From Ceriagrion tenellum (Eukaryota > Arthropoda > Insecta > Odonata > Coenagrionidae): 64,000 nucleotides of DNA. The stretch spans positions 117,883,117-117,947,116 of the forward strand of contig OY720639.1 in NCBI GenBank assembly GCA_963169105.1. Direction: 5' to 3'. The notes beneath the pieces were generated by a model. It saw only the letters and a list, made by a program, of their open reading frames with translations, was not told where the DNA came from and made no database searches. The position numbers and the translations under genes were made by a program. Positions 10,804-22,760 of the stretch are shown here, piece by piece. The number at the start of each line of letters is the position of its first letter. The stretch's first letter is position 1.

Positions 10804-12339
10804 TAGTTTTTATTCTTCCAGAATGTCACTATTCGAAAAAGTCAATGCTCCACCATCATGTTAATGGACGGGAACGTCCTGATCCTCAGATTTAACGTCA
10901 ATTGATTTCGTCTACCAACCTATCCTGTAAACTTCTCTATCTGTGAATTCCTTTAAGCACTTGTGTTTGACCTGCATTGTTTACAGCGCTCGACGCTAAA
11001 TATACTACTCTTGGCTCGATTGTGAACCTCAGCGGATGATATTATTGGATTACGAGTCACCGTACGTTTCGCTTGCGTGTCTCGTCCGATTCATCGTCAT
11101 TCGTATGCGCTGATAGTTTGTAGCTGAGCTGACTTAAACTCATAGAATGGAAGGCTGGCATTATGCAAGCATAGAGAATCGCACTTTTCCATTAAATTTT
11201 AATTAAGATATAATTTACATAAAATCTACTTCTTGTGAGAAGACGTAATTACAGCCGTAAGTTATACGGCAATTCCTTCCTTGCCGTTAGCTGTTGACGA
11301 GAATGCTAATGAAGGAAATTCTTAGTCCGTTTGTTTCATTGTGATTTTTCAAAATCGATTCTTAATTGTCAGTCACTTTTACTATTCACTAAAAAATCTC
11401 ATTATGGATGGAAACACATGCAAGAAGTTAGTAATATTTTCCGATTTTCGAGCCTTTTGTCCCTTTTTCACATTCATTAATCAGTCGCAGACTGGCTGCC
11501 CCTGCGACCGGCCGCCTGTGGCATCTTTCCACGTTGCCCGAGCCTCGGACCGATAGTGATTTTACTCTAATGATTCTACCGAACAGTACGCAATACAAGA
11601 ACCTATCTTAAAATCACGAAAAGTGAAAATCTTTCCACACTACAGTGCATTCGAGAACGTTCATTAGCTGCCGAAAATACTTTAGACCTACTTCCTTATG
11701 AAGATGAAGATCTTATACCATACATCGATGCCTTCTAAAATATTTATCTTCAGTTTCTTAGGTCACGCGTCACTTCCTCGTCTTAAACAACTTTGGACAC
11801 ACACCGTCTTGTTAACGGGTACTTTTTTCTCACCTTCTCAGCTTGACCTGCATTGGGTATTTCTTTTTCGCCTTCATTGTCCCGAGCACTCTTTTTCACA
11901 CTCTCCTTATACACAGTTTCACTTTACATACTTTTCCTCACCTTAAAATACCAGGCTTTTCTGTATGCCTGTGAAAGATTTTTGGCCATCAGTTAATTGA
12001 AATTTTCACTTTTCCTCTGACACAAGAAATAAAGTGAATTTTAATTTGAACTGGAAAGCATCAGAGGACTATAAGTTTCTGTATTTTGCAAGACATTTAT
12101 TTACCGGTTGAATGAGTTCAGCTGTTTCCGCGGAGATTCAGAAACACTCAATAAATGAAATAATGTCATTCATTTGTACCTCGCTAACCCATTCCTCTCA
12201 GAGTGCCGCTGCCTATCAGCTTTCTGTCAGGATGTACCATGCCCAGTAGGACAGCATGTAATGATTCAATTAAAATGTAATCAATTTTACTGGTAGTAAA
12301 TTACGTGGTTGCTAATCTTTGCTAGTGAACGAGATGGAA
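10804..12339. other. Unassigned
   Basis: About 1.5 kb with no recognised gene. The frames at 11341-11556 and 11698-11946 are short and have no family features. Confidence 0.45.
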
Positions 12340-12790
12340 AGACCCGACAGCGTAAGGTACCATCGGATGTAATGCATGCATGCGTGGATTAACTTCCGCA
12401 CGAGCCGCTTAGCGAAAAAAATAACCAATCGAATGCGAATCCGAATGGCTTGAACAAATTCCAGGGATGAAATTTAATCGGTCGAGAAGAGGAATTTCCC
12501 TTCCGGCGGAGAAATCTCGATTGGAGACTTTTCGACGAGATAAGCCAATGGGCTAGCAGCGTGCGCTGGCGCTGAAGCCATCCCCCGACTCCTCCTCGCT
12601 CCCGCCCAAAACCCCGCTTCTAATTTTCCGATATTTGAGCACGGGGCCTCGCAGAAAGTGAAGCAGAAATTAGCCTAATTTTCGCGCGAGTATCAAATCA
12701 GGCGGAAACCAATTATCCGGCGACCGCCGACTTGAGGCACGACGCGCGAGACTCGCGTTCGTTGGCGAGGCCTATGAGAAATGGGAACAT
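12340..12790. promoter_or_regulatory. CpG-rich non-repetitive patch, possible regulatory DNA
   Basis: A patch with many CpGs and no simple-sequence structure, unlike the C/T-skewed blocks. It contains GGAATTTCCC (about 12491), which fits the Rel/NF-kB half-palindrome GGRNNYYCC, a CCAAT word, and GCGCGAG words. No coding frame. Regulatory function is a guess from composition; conservation is unknown. Confidence 0.2.
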
Positions 12791-13185
12791 TCCGCCTGTT
12801 TACTCTTTCCATTTTCATTATTATCCTTTCATTCCCCATCACCATTTACTTTCGGGGGAGATTCACTCTCCCACTCCCCCCCAACAAATAACCCTCTGGG
12901 CTTTTCTGAGTTGACTTATACTCTCAGCGTCGCACTCAACGGATTCTTACGTTTAATTCATTCCCCTCTTGAATTCCAATTTCCCGTCTTCAGACACCCT
13001 CCCCCCCCCCCAATCCACCGTCCTTCATCTCCTCAAAACTACTCCAGGAAGAAACTCATTTAGTCTCCACTATCCCCCAAACTTGCTCCGTCCCCTCTCG
13101 ACTATTTCATCCACGCAGTCCAATATAAAGATCGTTGTTGAGGAGGCCTGTCTTCCATATCAGCGACGAGAGTTCGGTTACCCGA
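12791..13185. other. Unassigned, C/T-rich
   Basis: Pyrimidine-rich stretch with a run of Cs near 13003. Frames here are compositional. Confidence 0.4.
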
Positions 13186-13471
13186 AGTAAAGATGATCCT
13201 CACGGTCTCTTTGTTTCTCACGCCTTAAGTGCTCCAATGTCAATCACGATGAGCCAGCTGGATTTAAAATTATGCTGATACTGAAATATTTGGTCAGGCT
13301 TTGTGAAGGAATACAGGTAACAGAAAAGGCGCGATTAATATATATACATGACCAAAATTTTTATGCCCTCCAGATAAGTTCAACAGATGCAGGTTTGATA
13401 AAGCAGACGTTTTTCAATTAAAGCAAAATTAATTGCACTTTCCTACAAAATTTTGACGTAAAATGCGCTAC
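13186..13471 (+). repeat. Repeat unit, head portion, copy 1
   Basis: Aligns over its length with 14273-14550: TAAAGATGATCCTCACG, TTAAGTGCT, TTGGTCAGGCTTTGTGAAGG, AACAGAAAAGGCG, CCAAAATTTTTATGCCC and GTTCAACAGATG occur in order in both. It ends at GCGCTAC (13465-13471). The matching downstream part reappears only at 14185. Confidence 0.7.
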
Positions 13472-14184
13472 TAGGGTGGTCCAAAAATAGGCAATGTTTT
13501 CAAATTTTTCACGCCGCCCCCCAAATTCTATGACAAATGACTAGAAAACTATTTTTGCAAAGTATCAGCTCAATACGACCAGTAGAAGCCGTACCCCACG
13601 CATTTTAAGTTTTGGCATCAACGCCCTTAAAATCCCATTGGGTAGGTGACACAGATGAGAAAAATTTTTTTCCTCCTCGTAGGCACGCGTTATGGGTTGA
13701 AAATTGGTGGTTTTCTTACAAAGATAGTTTGTTATGTTTACTTGACTGACAAATAAAAACATTGTCCATTATGGGTGCATACTTTTTTGTTTTTTGGCAT
13801 GTACAAGATCGAGTTCCTCCTTTTCACCCTCGTTTTGTATAAACTTCGGTTCACTTCTGCTGTTTTGGCGAAACCTTAGCCCCATTACTAAAATAAATGC
13901 CTTCTTATTACACCTACCCTGGTATGGAGTGAATGATGTAAAGGCAATAGTTTTATTCCATGAAAAAGACCTTTGAATAGTAGCAGTCATAGCTGAACAA
14001 CACGCACAGCCATTAGTGATTCCGCAATGAGGGTGGAAAAGCCTCCGGTCGCATTTTCTTTACGTGTTCCGATTCCACCTATTGGTTTTCATTCAGAACA
14101 GAGTTTTGGGGAATAAACTTTCATTGAAACGACAAGTGCTGAGAAACGGAACCGAAAAAATGAACCGAAGTTTATACAAAATGA
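13472..14184. mobile_element. Possible insertion between repeat parts
   Basis: This 713-bp stretch separates the head of the unit from its tail. GCGCTAC lies at both borders (13465-13471 and 14185-14191). The left end begins TAGGGTGGTCC, reminiscent of hAT-type ends, but the right end is not its complement. Inside, a perfect 21-bp inverted repeat lies at 13833-13853 and 14161-14181. It could equally be an unrelated spacer between separate partial copies. Confidence 0.35.
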
Positions 14185-14645
14185 GCGCTACGCGTTTCAC
14201 TTCATCTGGCAAAAGTCTCTTCATTTGGTAGAAGATATCAGCCTCAGATACCGACCATTGTGAGTAAATAGTTAAAGATGATCCTCACGATATCTCAGTT
14301 TCTCACGTCTTAAGTGCTTTAGTGTCAATCAAGACGAGCCCGCTAGATTGAAAATGATGCTGATACTGAAAAAATTTGGTCAGGCTTTGTGAAGGAATAA
14401 GGGTGACAGAAAAGGCGCTATTAATATTTATATAAAACCAAAATTTTTATGCCCTTCAGAGAAGTTCAACAGATGTAGGTTTGATAAGGCAGAAGTTTGT
14501 CACTATCAAATCAAAATGAATCGCGCTCTTCTACAAAATTTTGATATAAAATGCGCCTCGCGTTTCACGTCATCTGGTAAAAGTCATCCATTGGTAGAAG
14601 ACATCAGGCGCAGACCGACCATTATGGCTACATGCAATAGTTCAG
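14185..14645 (+). repeat. Repeat unit tail followed by full copy 2
   Basis: 14185-14272 (CGCGTTTCACTTCATCTGG, TTGGTAGAAGA, GACCGACCATT words) matches 14556-14645. The full unit runs 14273-14645. Unit length is about 370 bp, so this is at least a partial tandem array. No coding motif is recognised. Confidence 0.65.
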
Positions 14646-15705
14646 GGATCTGGTCAAGACACATACTTGCTCTTGTAGCTTGTTGTGTTTTTGTGCCTTT
14701 TCGTACTTATTTATTGCTGTGATATTTTCCAAGCTATGGTTATCAAAATTATACACGCTATAAAATTTCGGAACGCATCACTTTTCCAATTTCATCACTT
14801 TACTCCGTGTTACGACACGTCTCCAATGTCTAACGACCCCATCCGTTCCTCGCAAGTAGGCGATATGGGCTTTCCTTTACACACGGCCGCCATTTCTTGC
14901 TTCAAATACGGATCATCCAGATTTTTATGAGCCGATAATAGTGAAGAAATGAATGAAGTCTCCTCAAAATGGGACTCGGATTTAATATCTTTACCGTGAT
15001 GCAGAGTTGGGGAGGTATTTACGCCGAAGTTCGGATGGCTTTACCCACGTCTTACTCCGATCCCCGCTCCTCCGCCTAAACGCCTGATTGCCACTCAGCC
15101 CAAAGTAATTGCCACCTCATTCCATTATTGTGTGAAAAAGCGTTCCCTTCGGAGAGCATTTTCCATTCTCCCGGATAAAACGGAAGAGTAAAAAAAAGGA
15201 CGCGTTTCCCGTGGCACCCGAAGGGCGGCGTCTTTGAAGCCAAGCCTCGCTCGGAAGACATCTTATTTCGTCACTGTTGTCTCTCAGTCACGGGTCCTCA
15301 AGGGGATAATGCCATAGTCAGGCGGGGAGAATGTTCGAGCCTTCGTCATCAAGAAGAGTCGAGCGAGATCTTCATTTTTTTTCTTCGTGTTTTTAAATGA
15401 GCATCAAACTTTATGACCTTCGACTAAGGATCAAACTCTCTTGCTCGACTTAAAAATTTTTTTAACCTCCCTTTCGCTCTCCTCTTTCCCTTGAGTGAAA
15501 TGAGCTAATTCCACCACGTGTTTCGTTTTCCCTCCGCTGCGCGCGAACGTTGACGGTGCTGAGGTGTATTTCATCCCAGGCGGTGATTGTTACCACTCGC
15601 GCTTTCATTGTTATTAAAAAATGAAGTAAATAATCAATGTAAATAATTTTGAAAACCGTTTCCCACATGGATTGGATTTATTTCCTCTGCTTTAGAATTT
15701 TGATC
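14646..15705. other. Unassigned
   Basis: No recognised gene. Frames at 14685-14930, 15076-15261 and 15462-15668 lack family features. Confidence 0.45.
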
Positions 15706-16095
15706 TTACATGCATACCAATCGCGCCGTTCCCTTTGGGGGTAGGCAGAGTCACCAAGGCTCACTCATAAATACATATTTGTACACCTAACTCTACGTCA
15801 ATAATTTCCTCCATACTGACCTATCCTTGCAAATCTCTTTTGCTTCATTTACCCCCATACACTGCTTCATACACGCCCTCTTGTTTTTAAGACTCCTAAT
15901 ATTCCTCCTCCTAAGAATTTCCTCAATCACATTCAACCACAACTTTCTCGGCCTACCTCTACCTCTTGCACCATTCATTTCACTCCTATATATCTGTTTC
16001 GTTATTCGACTCTCATCCACTCTCTCAACATGGCCAAATCAACGAAGCACACTCCTTTCATATATGTCCATTACTGGAGGGAGTGTGCTTTGTTG
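15706..16095 (-). pseudogene. LINE ORF2 C-terminus and 3' tail
   Basis: The minus frame at 15793-16020 reads ...MDESRITKQIYRSEMNGARG, then RGRPRKLW, then AKEICKDRSVWRKLLT and a stop. The order DESR.TK.IY - GRGRPR.W - basic helix - DR..WR is the standard C-terminus of a group of non-LTR retrotransposon ORF2 proteins. Upstream, GHVER is readable after a frameshift. Downstream, about 90 bp of 3' UTR ends in GCATGTAAG words near 15710. The RT and endonuclease domains are absent, so it is a 5'-truncated dead copy. The same family is seen at 40630 and 44800, all on the minus strand. Confidence 0.75.
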
Positions 16096-18705
16096 GTTTT
16101 TTGATCTTTCTATAGCATTCTCTAAAAAGTGAATTAATATTTTAGCGTGATTTTGGACTGGCAGATATTTTACGCCGTGGTCCATAGGTATATTTCGATG
16201 TCTTAATTTTGTGGTGCTTCAAATCAAGTCACATTGCTGTTATCAAATATATTTTTTGCTGAGGTATTAATGCTGGGCTATTTTGCTTGAAGGTTTTCTT
16301 TAACGGATGTTTTATGTTATCTTAGAATGAAGGGAGTTATTTTCGACTATCACTATTTTTGATACGTTTTGAAACTAAAGATCTCATGCTTCATTTTTGC
16401 ATTATTAAATGACTGATGTACGTCTTATTTCTTTATGCTATAAGGTGAACATAATGACTACTAAAAAACTTACTAATTCTTATTTTGGATGCCGTAATTG
16501 TATGGTAAATTTCACCGCGAGAGAAAAAAATGCTAGCCTAGAAGTGTCATCGTATTGCAAAGTTTATTCCAATCGTTTCAATGCCTTCTTACTGATCGTG
16601 TCCATTTATGATACCGGCAGAATTTCGTTTATTATCTCTTAAGTATAAACGGCTACTAATGGAAGAAAGCGTCTCTCTCGAACACGGTCAGGTCTAAAAT
16701 CTTGTGTTGAACAAACCTGTATGATTTTCTTATGCACGGTACAGTTGCTATGAGAAGAGCGTCGGTTTTTCACGCACTGGGCTTGAAATTAATTGCTACC
16801 AAACGGAGGGAGCTATGCCTTGGAAATGTAAGGTGTGTTTTTCCACCATATTTTTACTCCATATTCAGCTGACTTGGTTGTAATGTATCTACTTTATGAA
16901 TTTAGCTTGATCTGGTGCCTGCCAATACCTAATTGCAAAATAGAAGATTTTTAACAAAGGTCAAAGATGCAGAGAAATTTTTCTCACAAATGCTTCTTTT
17001 ATACTCTTTATAAACCGCTGCATGTTCTTTCGTTTCTCCTTTTCCGTTTTTGATCCACGTGAAATCCCTTTTCTCCAGGCTTAATCATTTAGCAAAAAGG
17101 CATTTTCGACACTAAAGGTCCACCAATTTTTTCTCCCACATTTAGAGCTTCGATTTGCTTTATAGTCACTTTTTAAACCATCGCAACACAGTACGCTAGC
17201 GGTTCGTGTTTTTCGCGTGTTGAAGCTCTAAATCTGTTGGCTATTCTGGGCCGTCACAGATGGCTGTGAGAATTTGCGGGTACTCTTTTCAATATCCACG
17301 AGGCATTGGCATGAGGCATCAGTGGGACCGCATTCTGGGAGTGTTGGCGTTCAGAGTCGAGGATAGACAAGCACCTAGAAGCGGCCTTGAGGATATTATC
17401 TTGTGGAAAGAACCGAATGAGGGGCGAAGCTAGAGGAGAAGTGTGCGGGAAAGCATTATTGAACGGAATATACTAGCGAGTGACTAAATGATTGAGAGTA
17501 CAGTAACGTAAGACAAATAATAGCAAAATGAACGGGAAGACGACCTCCTGTCTCTGTAAGAAAGAGCATGGAGATTGTTATCGGCGAGATTCAACCAGCC
17601 TTTGAGCCATTCGTGTATCAGAGATATTTTAACCGGAATGACTTATGGAAAATTAGCGAGACATTTTCTAAGACAGACACCAATTATAGCTATTGGACTG
17701 TGGTATAATGTCAGCGTAGAGTATTCTAATGCTGGATAATTAATGTCGAGCATATCAAGATAGAATACACTATAAACAACGAATATCTTCCTTAATTATC
17801 AGCGTAAAGTAAAATTTAAATCAAGTTACGTCATGCTTGACGGGGGTTTTTACTAGTTGGTAAATAAAAACAAAGCACAAGCATAATTTTCATATAAATG
17901 CGGAACTGGCCGCGCAATAACTTTAGCGGAACTTTAGTGGTAACACACTTGCGTGAAATTTACAGGGAAAAAATCATTGTGCGGCCGGTAACGCAGTTCT
18001 GTGAATTTATCGAAGTAAACACCTTTTTTTGCAAGTTGGAATTTATCTCGCGGAGAATAGCGTTTAGGGCTCGCACACAGCATGCCTCCGAAGCTGATAT
18101 GCGTCCAACTGCCAATGGAGTATCCCTTATTGTTGCAATCATAGAGTCACCCTCGTATCTTGTGGTAAGTCAGGGTCTTACAGATAAAGCGCAACTTTTA
18201 AATGTCCCATCCTTGCTGTTTGCTTTTTTTTAGCCGTATGAAGAAGAGTTCGATGGACTCCAAACTCGGTGGTCACTTCGGACCCTTCGCCAAGCGCGTT
18301 GGGCTGTGCTAGTCTCGCAAAGATTAGCTCTCTCCTTTTTCAAATTCACGAGAGATCTGACGAATAAGATTTCGAGGCCACTGGTCAGCAAATACCCTTG
18401 CTTCTCGCAGTGCATTCATTTCAATATTACCGCCCAAACGCGAACAAGAAAGAGAAAATGGTCGGAATTATGTCCCACTTGGCCTCGGATATATCTCATC
18501 GTGTACCTGAAAATTCTCATAGTTACCATGGACAGTCCAGGATAGCCAACGTATTTCGAGCTTCAACAGCCGACCTATACGAATCGCTAGCGTATTGTGT
18601 CGTGATACTTTATGAAGGGCTTTACTGTGTGAAATTAGTTCTACCTCGGAATGGATATACCTGTTCAGCCATCTTAATGAGCGTCAAATTTCCTCCTTAG
18701 GTGTA
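16096..18705. other. Unassigned 2.6 kb
   Basis: No recognised gene or repeat. The frame at 17898-18233 is open for 111 codons on the + strand and partly on the opposite strand, but has no motif I recognise. Confidence 0.45.
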
Positions 18706-18707
18706 TA

Positions 18708-18735
18708 CGAGGATGGTATGATAATTAATGAGCCT
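18708..18735 (+). repeat. Mariner left terminal inverted repeat
   Basis: Begins directly after the TA at 18706-18707. It pairs with 19964-19991, with two or three mismatches over about 28 bp. Confidence 0.9.
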
Positions 18736-18826
18736 ACCAATGAAATCATTGTTTTTTAATATCTTTATTGTTTTATTTTTCCACATAGTCCCTTCATAGA
18801 TCGTTACACTTCTCCTAACGGGTTTC

Positions 18827-19863
18827 CTACTTCTTCAAACCCTCATAAAAATACGATTTCGGGAACTCTGCAAAATACTCATCTGCGACCGCTATGACCT
18901 CCTCATCCGACGTGAAGCGCTTGCTCCCAAGCCAATTCTTCATGTTTGGGAAAGAAAAGAAGTCGCACGGGGCCAGTACTGGAGAATACGGAGCACACAG
19001 TAGTACCTCGTGGCCCATTTCAACCAATTTGGCCATGGCGATTCGGGATGATTGGGCCGGAGCGTTGTCGTGGTGAAAGAGGACGTTTTTGCAGGTCAAA
19101 CGGGACCGTTTTTTCTTCAATTCTTCGTCGAATCGGGTCAATAAATCACTGTTATACCGTCCCGTGATCGTTCTTCCCTTCGCCAAATAGTTGAGGTGGA
19201 TCACACCTTGAGAATTCCAAAACACGGTAGCCTTGACCTTCCCGGTCGATGGGACTGTATTTGCCTTCTTCGGAGCACTTTCGCCGGGAGAAGTCCACTG
19301 CTTCGACTAATGTTTGGTTTCTGGTGTGTAGTGGTGGATCCCTGTTTTGTCCACGGTTACGTAACGCATGAAGAAGTCCCTCAGATTGCGCTTCAACGGG
19401 GCCAAACACTCCTTGGAAGTTGTCACACGATTTCGCTTTTTGTCCACAGTTAGCAAACGCGATACCCATCGGGCCGACAGCTGTATTATGCTCAAATGTT
19501 CGTGCACGATATTTTGCAAACGTTTCAATGACCAGCCACATGTCCCAGCTATCTCCCTCAACTTCAATCTGTGGTCGTTCAGCAACATGTCACTGACATT
19601 GTTATGGTTTCCTCCGTGGAGACCTCATTTGGGCAGCCTGGACGAGCCTCATCAAACACGGGTGTTCGGCCATTTCTGAACTCATTATGCCATCGCTTAA
19701 TGGTGGCAATTGAAGGTGAGACATCAACATACATGGTATCCAACTCGATTTTAGTTTCCTCACGCGTCTTCTCTTTCAAAAACAAAAAGCGAATCATATT
19801 GTTCTTTTTCCATTTTACAAAAATAAACAAACTTGTCCACTTCAAACTGCTGCCACCCAGCAA
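18827..19863 (-). pseudogene. Mariner transposase pseudogene (D,D34D)
   Basis: Cut-and-paste transposase. The N-terminal helix-turn-helix region is in the frame 19579-19863 (IKRWHNEFRNGRTPVFDEARPG). The second helix-turn-helix and the start of the catalytic domain are in 19307-19588 (LKLREIAG; WVSRLLT; VTVDKTGIHHY). The C-terminal catalytic part is in 18827-19225 (LFHHDNAPAQ; YSPVLAPCDFF). The first Asp is in VTVD (about 19350). The second, in HHDN (about 19068), and the third, in APCD (about 18963), are separated by 34 residues, as in mariner. The usual VDE.W is VDKTG here, and SPD is SPV. At least three frames are needed to read the protein, so it is inactive. Confidence 0.93.
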
Positions 19864-19963
19864 CTAATCGACAGAATTGGTTGAAATTGTGATCGTGGCC
19901 GTTTCAAAGATAGCCGATGTAAACAACAACAAGATTAAGATGCATTGTTGACAGATCACTTCA

Positions 19964-19991
19964 AGGCTCATTAATTTTCATACCACCCTCG
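19964..19991 (-). repeat. Mariner right terminal inverted repeat
   Basis: Mirror of 18708-18735, ending at the TA of 19992-19993. Confidence 0.9.
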
Positions 19992-19993
19992 TA

Positions 19994-20784
19994 CTTTAGG
20001 TAAATATGTATTCAGTGAATGTATTCCAAAGATATCGAATTGGGGCATCTCATCATTGCAAATGGGTGCTTGACCGTCATTAGATTTATCCAAAGGCTGG
20101 AATCGTAAAATAAGCTAAAATCGATCGATCCTCTGGTATTATGGTGTAGAGGGTAATATGATGACTCCCAAGTATCATTTTGTTGACAGTAATTGAATTA
20201 TGTGCTTCTGCACGTATAAATGCACCCATATGTGCGCACTTAATTCGTTACGTGTGTGTTTTCAATGCTATGGGCTGGTGCGATTTTCTCTGTGAATTGC
20301 GGATGCCTTTTTATCTTTGTGACGAACAGCCATATTTATTACAGAGCACACCGTATTTCTTGCAAAGATCCTTTTGACGGTATCGTAGGTCGACTTTTGA
20401 GCGGTCCATCTCTTAGTTACAAACTACTGCGGGGTGCAATTCAATGGCGATGAAATTTTATTACAAAAATACCTCCATCTGTTGCATCTTCTGCTCCATT
20501 TTCTGTGTGTCAGAGAGTAGGACAATCAGTGGGATTCGAAAGTATAGACCCGATAATAGCTTCCCAGTAAATCCGTGTAACGTAGGCCTTCATTGCCGAA
20601 AAAACTAAGGGGAAGTACTAATAAACAAATGTTACATCCATAGCGAAAATAATTCCAACACGCGCTCTCAAGATAGCTGCGAAACTTCAAAGAAAAACTC
20701 GCTTCTCAGTGGTTTCAGAGACCATCAAAAAGATAACACACAGAATAACAGAAAACAGCGAACCGACATTCATCAAGCTATATG
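19994..20784. other. Unassigned, possibly 5' part of the next LINE
   Basis: No motif is recognised. The A-rich stretch at about 20640-20780 runs directly into the LINE endonuclease frame and may be its 5' UTR or a degraded ORF1 end. Confidence 0.35.
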
Positions 20785-21462
20785 CGATATAAATTTAGTA
20801 ATAGTAAATTTCCGTAGCGTAAAGAACCAACGTGCCGAAGGTGAGCATCTATTTCAAAACGCCGATATAGTAATTGGAACCAAATCTGGCTTGCAGAGGA
20901 TATTAACGATAGCGAAGTTTTTGCGACAGGATATTAAATGTATAGACGTGATCGACCAGATAGAACTAGAGGCGGAGTATTCATAGCAGTTAAATTGTAT
21001 GTGAATAGCACCGTACACATGTTAGACGACAATGAAATAGAGAGCGTTTGGTGTACTATTAAGCGACAAAACAAAATGCGTATGCATAGATGCTCATTTT
21101 ACAGGCTACCAGATTCCAAAATCGACGTTTTTTACAAATTAGAAATTCAATTACAATCATATCCCTCGAAAGATAAGCACAACAGCGTGATTATTATCGG
21201 TGGAGATTTCAACCCGTCGGCTATAACTTGGAAAACCAATAGCGTTGAAACATGTTCAAGGAAGCGTGATATAAATGAGGCTTTAATTAATATACTTTCA
21301 CACCGCTCTCTTACTCAAGTAGTAAACGAACCTACGAGAAGTAATAAAATATTGGACTTTTTAGCTGTTAGTCTCCCTACAATGATTAAACACGTCGATA
21401 TCCTAGTATGTATAAGTGATCATAAAGTAATATTTACGAATTTGAAAAATGCGATTACGTAA
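20785..21462 (+). pseudogene. LINE APE-type endonuclease domain
   Basis: The target-nicking endonuclease of a non-LTR retrotransposon. The N-terminal part (LVIVNFRSVKNQ; IVIGTKSGL in place of the usual GTESWL) is in one frame. EDINDSEVFATGY, a stop at 20935-20937, then MYRRDRPDRTRGGVFIAV lie in another. In the 174-codon frame 20938-21462 the catalytic signatures GGDFN (residues 88-92) and ISDHKVI (159-165) are intact. The NEPTR.....LDF segment (130-141) matches the family. One frameshift and one stop break the N-terminus. Confidence 0.85.
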
Positions 21463-22179
21463 ACTTCGGAGAGACGTTAGAAGCTTCGTTCACGAAATTC
21501 GTAGCCACAATGAAGAAAGAGAGCACCGAAGTATCATGGAGATATTTTTTGGAAATACTACGTAAAGGAATCGATGGTATATTCCATACGAATTCAAATG
21601 GGTGCGTTGGTAGATATAACCATGAAATAAGGCGGGAGCTCAGGAGACAGGCAATTACACAGTCTGTATAACAATTTTATTAAGTTAAGTAACAAAACAA
21701 CGGAGCTTGCGGCGGGAGAAATATACGTTGCTCAACGCTCCAAAACGAATAAAAGAATGCGCGCTACTCAACGAAACTTCAAGAAAAATATCGTCAGTGA
21801 GTTACTAAATGGAAATCCCAAGTCATTCTGGTCATACGCGAGAGAGCTTCAGGGTGAATCTTCGACAGTGGAGTCCTTATTGCACACAAACGGCAAAGTG
21901 GTCACAAAGCCAATTTATTAAACCACTACTTCGAAAGTGTATTCACTAAGGATATTACAATACACTATTTAGACATTCCTGACTTGAACGACCCGATGGC
22001 TGACATAACAATTCAACGTATTGGAATAATTAAACAACTGCGTTCGATTAAAAGTAACAAGTCCCCAGATACAGAAGATTGCACTATTCTAAGAAATTAT
22101 ATTTAACAAATCATTATCCGAATTAAATATCAGCAAATGCACTACGGTTCACTTCCTGAAAAATTCATCACAAAAATAC

Positions 22180-22735
22180 TATACCTATACTGTGGGTGGA
22201 GTAAACATAAAATCTTCAGATACAGTAAAATATCTTGAAATTATCTTATCTTCTGATATATCGTTGGGATTACTCATACAAAACATATGTAGCACAGAAT
22301 TTAAAAAAAACTAGGTTTTGTTAAACGTATAATATGAAGGTCCTTGGATGAAAAAGTCAAAGAGAGATGCTACCTTGCTCTAGTTAGGCCACACCTCGAA
22401 TACGCCGCGAGCGTTTGGGACCCTGGTCATAAAGATTTAACCAGAATAATTAATAAAATGCAAAGTCAAGCAGCGCGCTTCGTTAAAAACTGCTACCAGC
22501 GTACATATAGTGTCTCACAACTTTTAGAGGGATTAAGGTGGCAGCCACTAGAGACTCAAGAGGCTACACACTAGGCTTAGAATGCTTGATGAATTCAGAA
22601 CTGATATTTTTCAGAGCGTCACAGAGGATACTATCAAGACTCCTCACTACTTCTCTAGGTCTGATAAATGCGATAAATAAGAGACATACTGCCGAACAGA
22701 TAGGTGCAAAAACTCGTTCTTTCCGCGCACAATAA
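22180..22735 (+). pseudogene. LINE RT C-terminal region
   Basis: Reads VKYLEIILSSDISL (22216-22270; usually YLGV..SSDL.W), then after a frameshift DEKVKERCYLALVRPHLEYA, ASVWDP, KMQSQAARFVKN and LLEGLRWQPL. This is the conserved post-palm part of non-LTR ORF2. After another shift, RLRMLDEFR...SRSDKCDK and the terminal KTRSFRAQ-like frame end at 22735. No catalytic residues are contained here. Confidence 0.85.
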
Positions 22736-22760
22736 GTGACCACAATAAAAACTGAGTAAC

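Larger units (their letters stand above)
18708..19991 (-). mobile_element. Full-length mariner transposon (Tc1/mariner), inactive
   Basis: A 1284-bp element flanked by TA on both sides (18706-18707 and 19992-19993). The terminal inverted repeats begin CGAGGATGGTATGATAATTA on the left. Reverse-complemented, the right end begins CGAGGGTGGTATGAAAATTA; both continue ATGAGCC. Length, TA duplication and TIR size fit mariner. The transposase is on the minus strand, frameshifted in several places. The two TIRs differ at only a few bases. Confidence 0.95.
20785..22760 (+). mobile_element. Non-LTR retrotransposon, RT core deleted
   Basis: An APE-type endonuclease region (20785-21462) is followed by a linker that is readable only across frameshifts (NGNPKSFWSYARELQ near 21806-21860). 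The start of the RT domain follows (LRSIKSNKSPD near 22030-22070). Next, abruptly, comes the RT thumb/C-terminal region (LVRPHLEYAASVWDP, about 22384-22430). The 3' end (SRSDKCDK, CRTDR-like words) is shared with the copies at 9744 and 27849. The stretch that should carry the catalytic FADD/YADD is missing, about 1 kb or more, with a junction near 22105. Family resemblance is to CR1/L2-like elements. Confidence 0.85.

Noticed and set aside
17898..18233. 111-codon + frame
   Set aside because: No recognisable motif, and an overlapping frame is open on the other strand.
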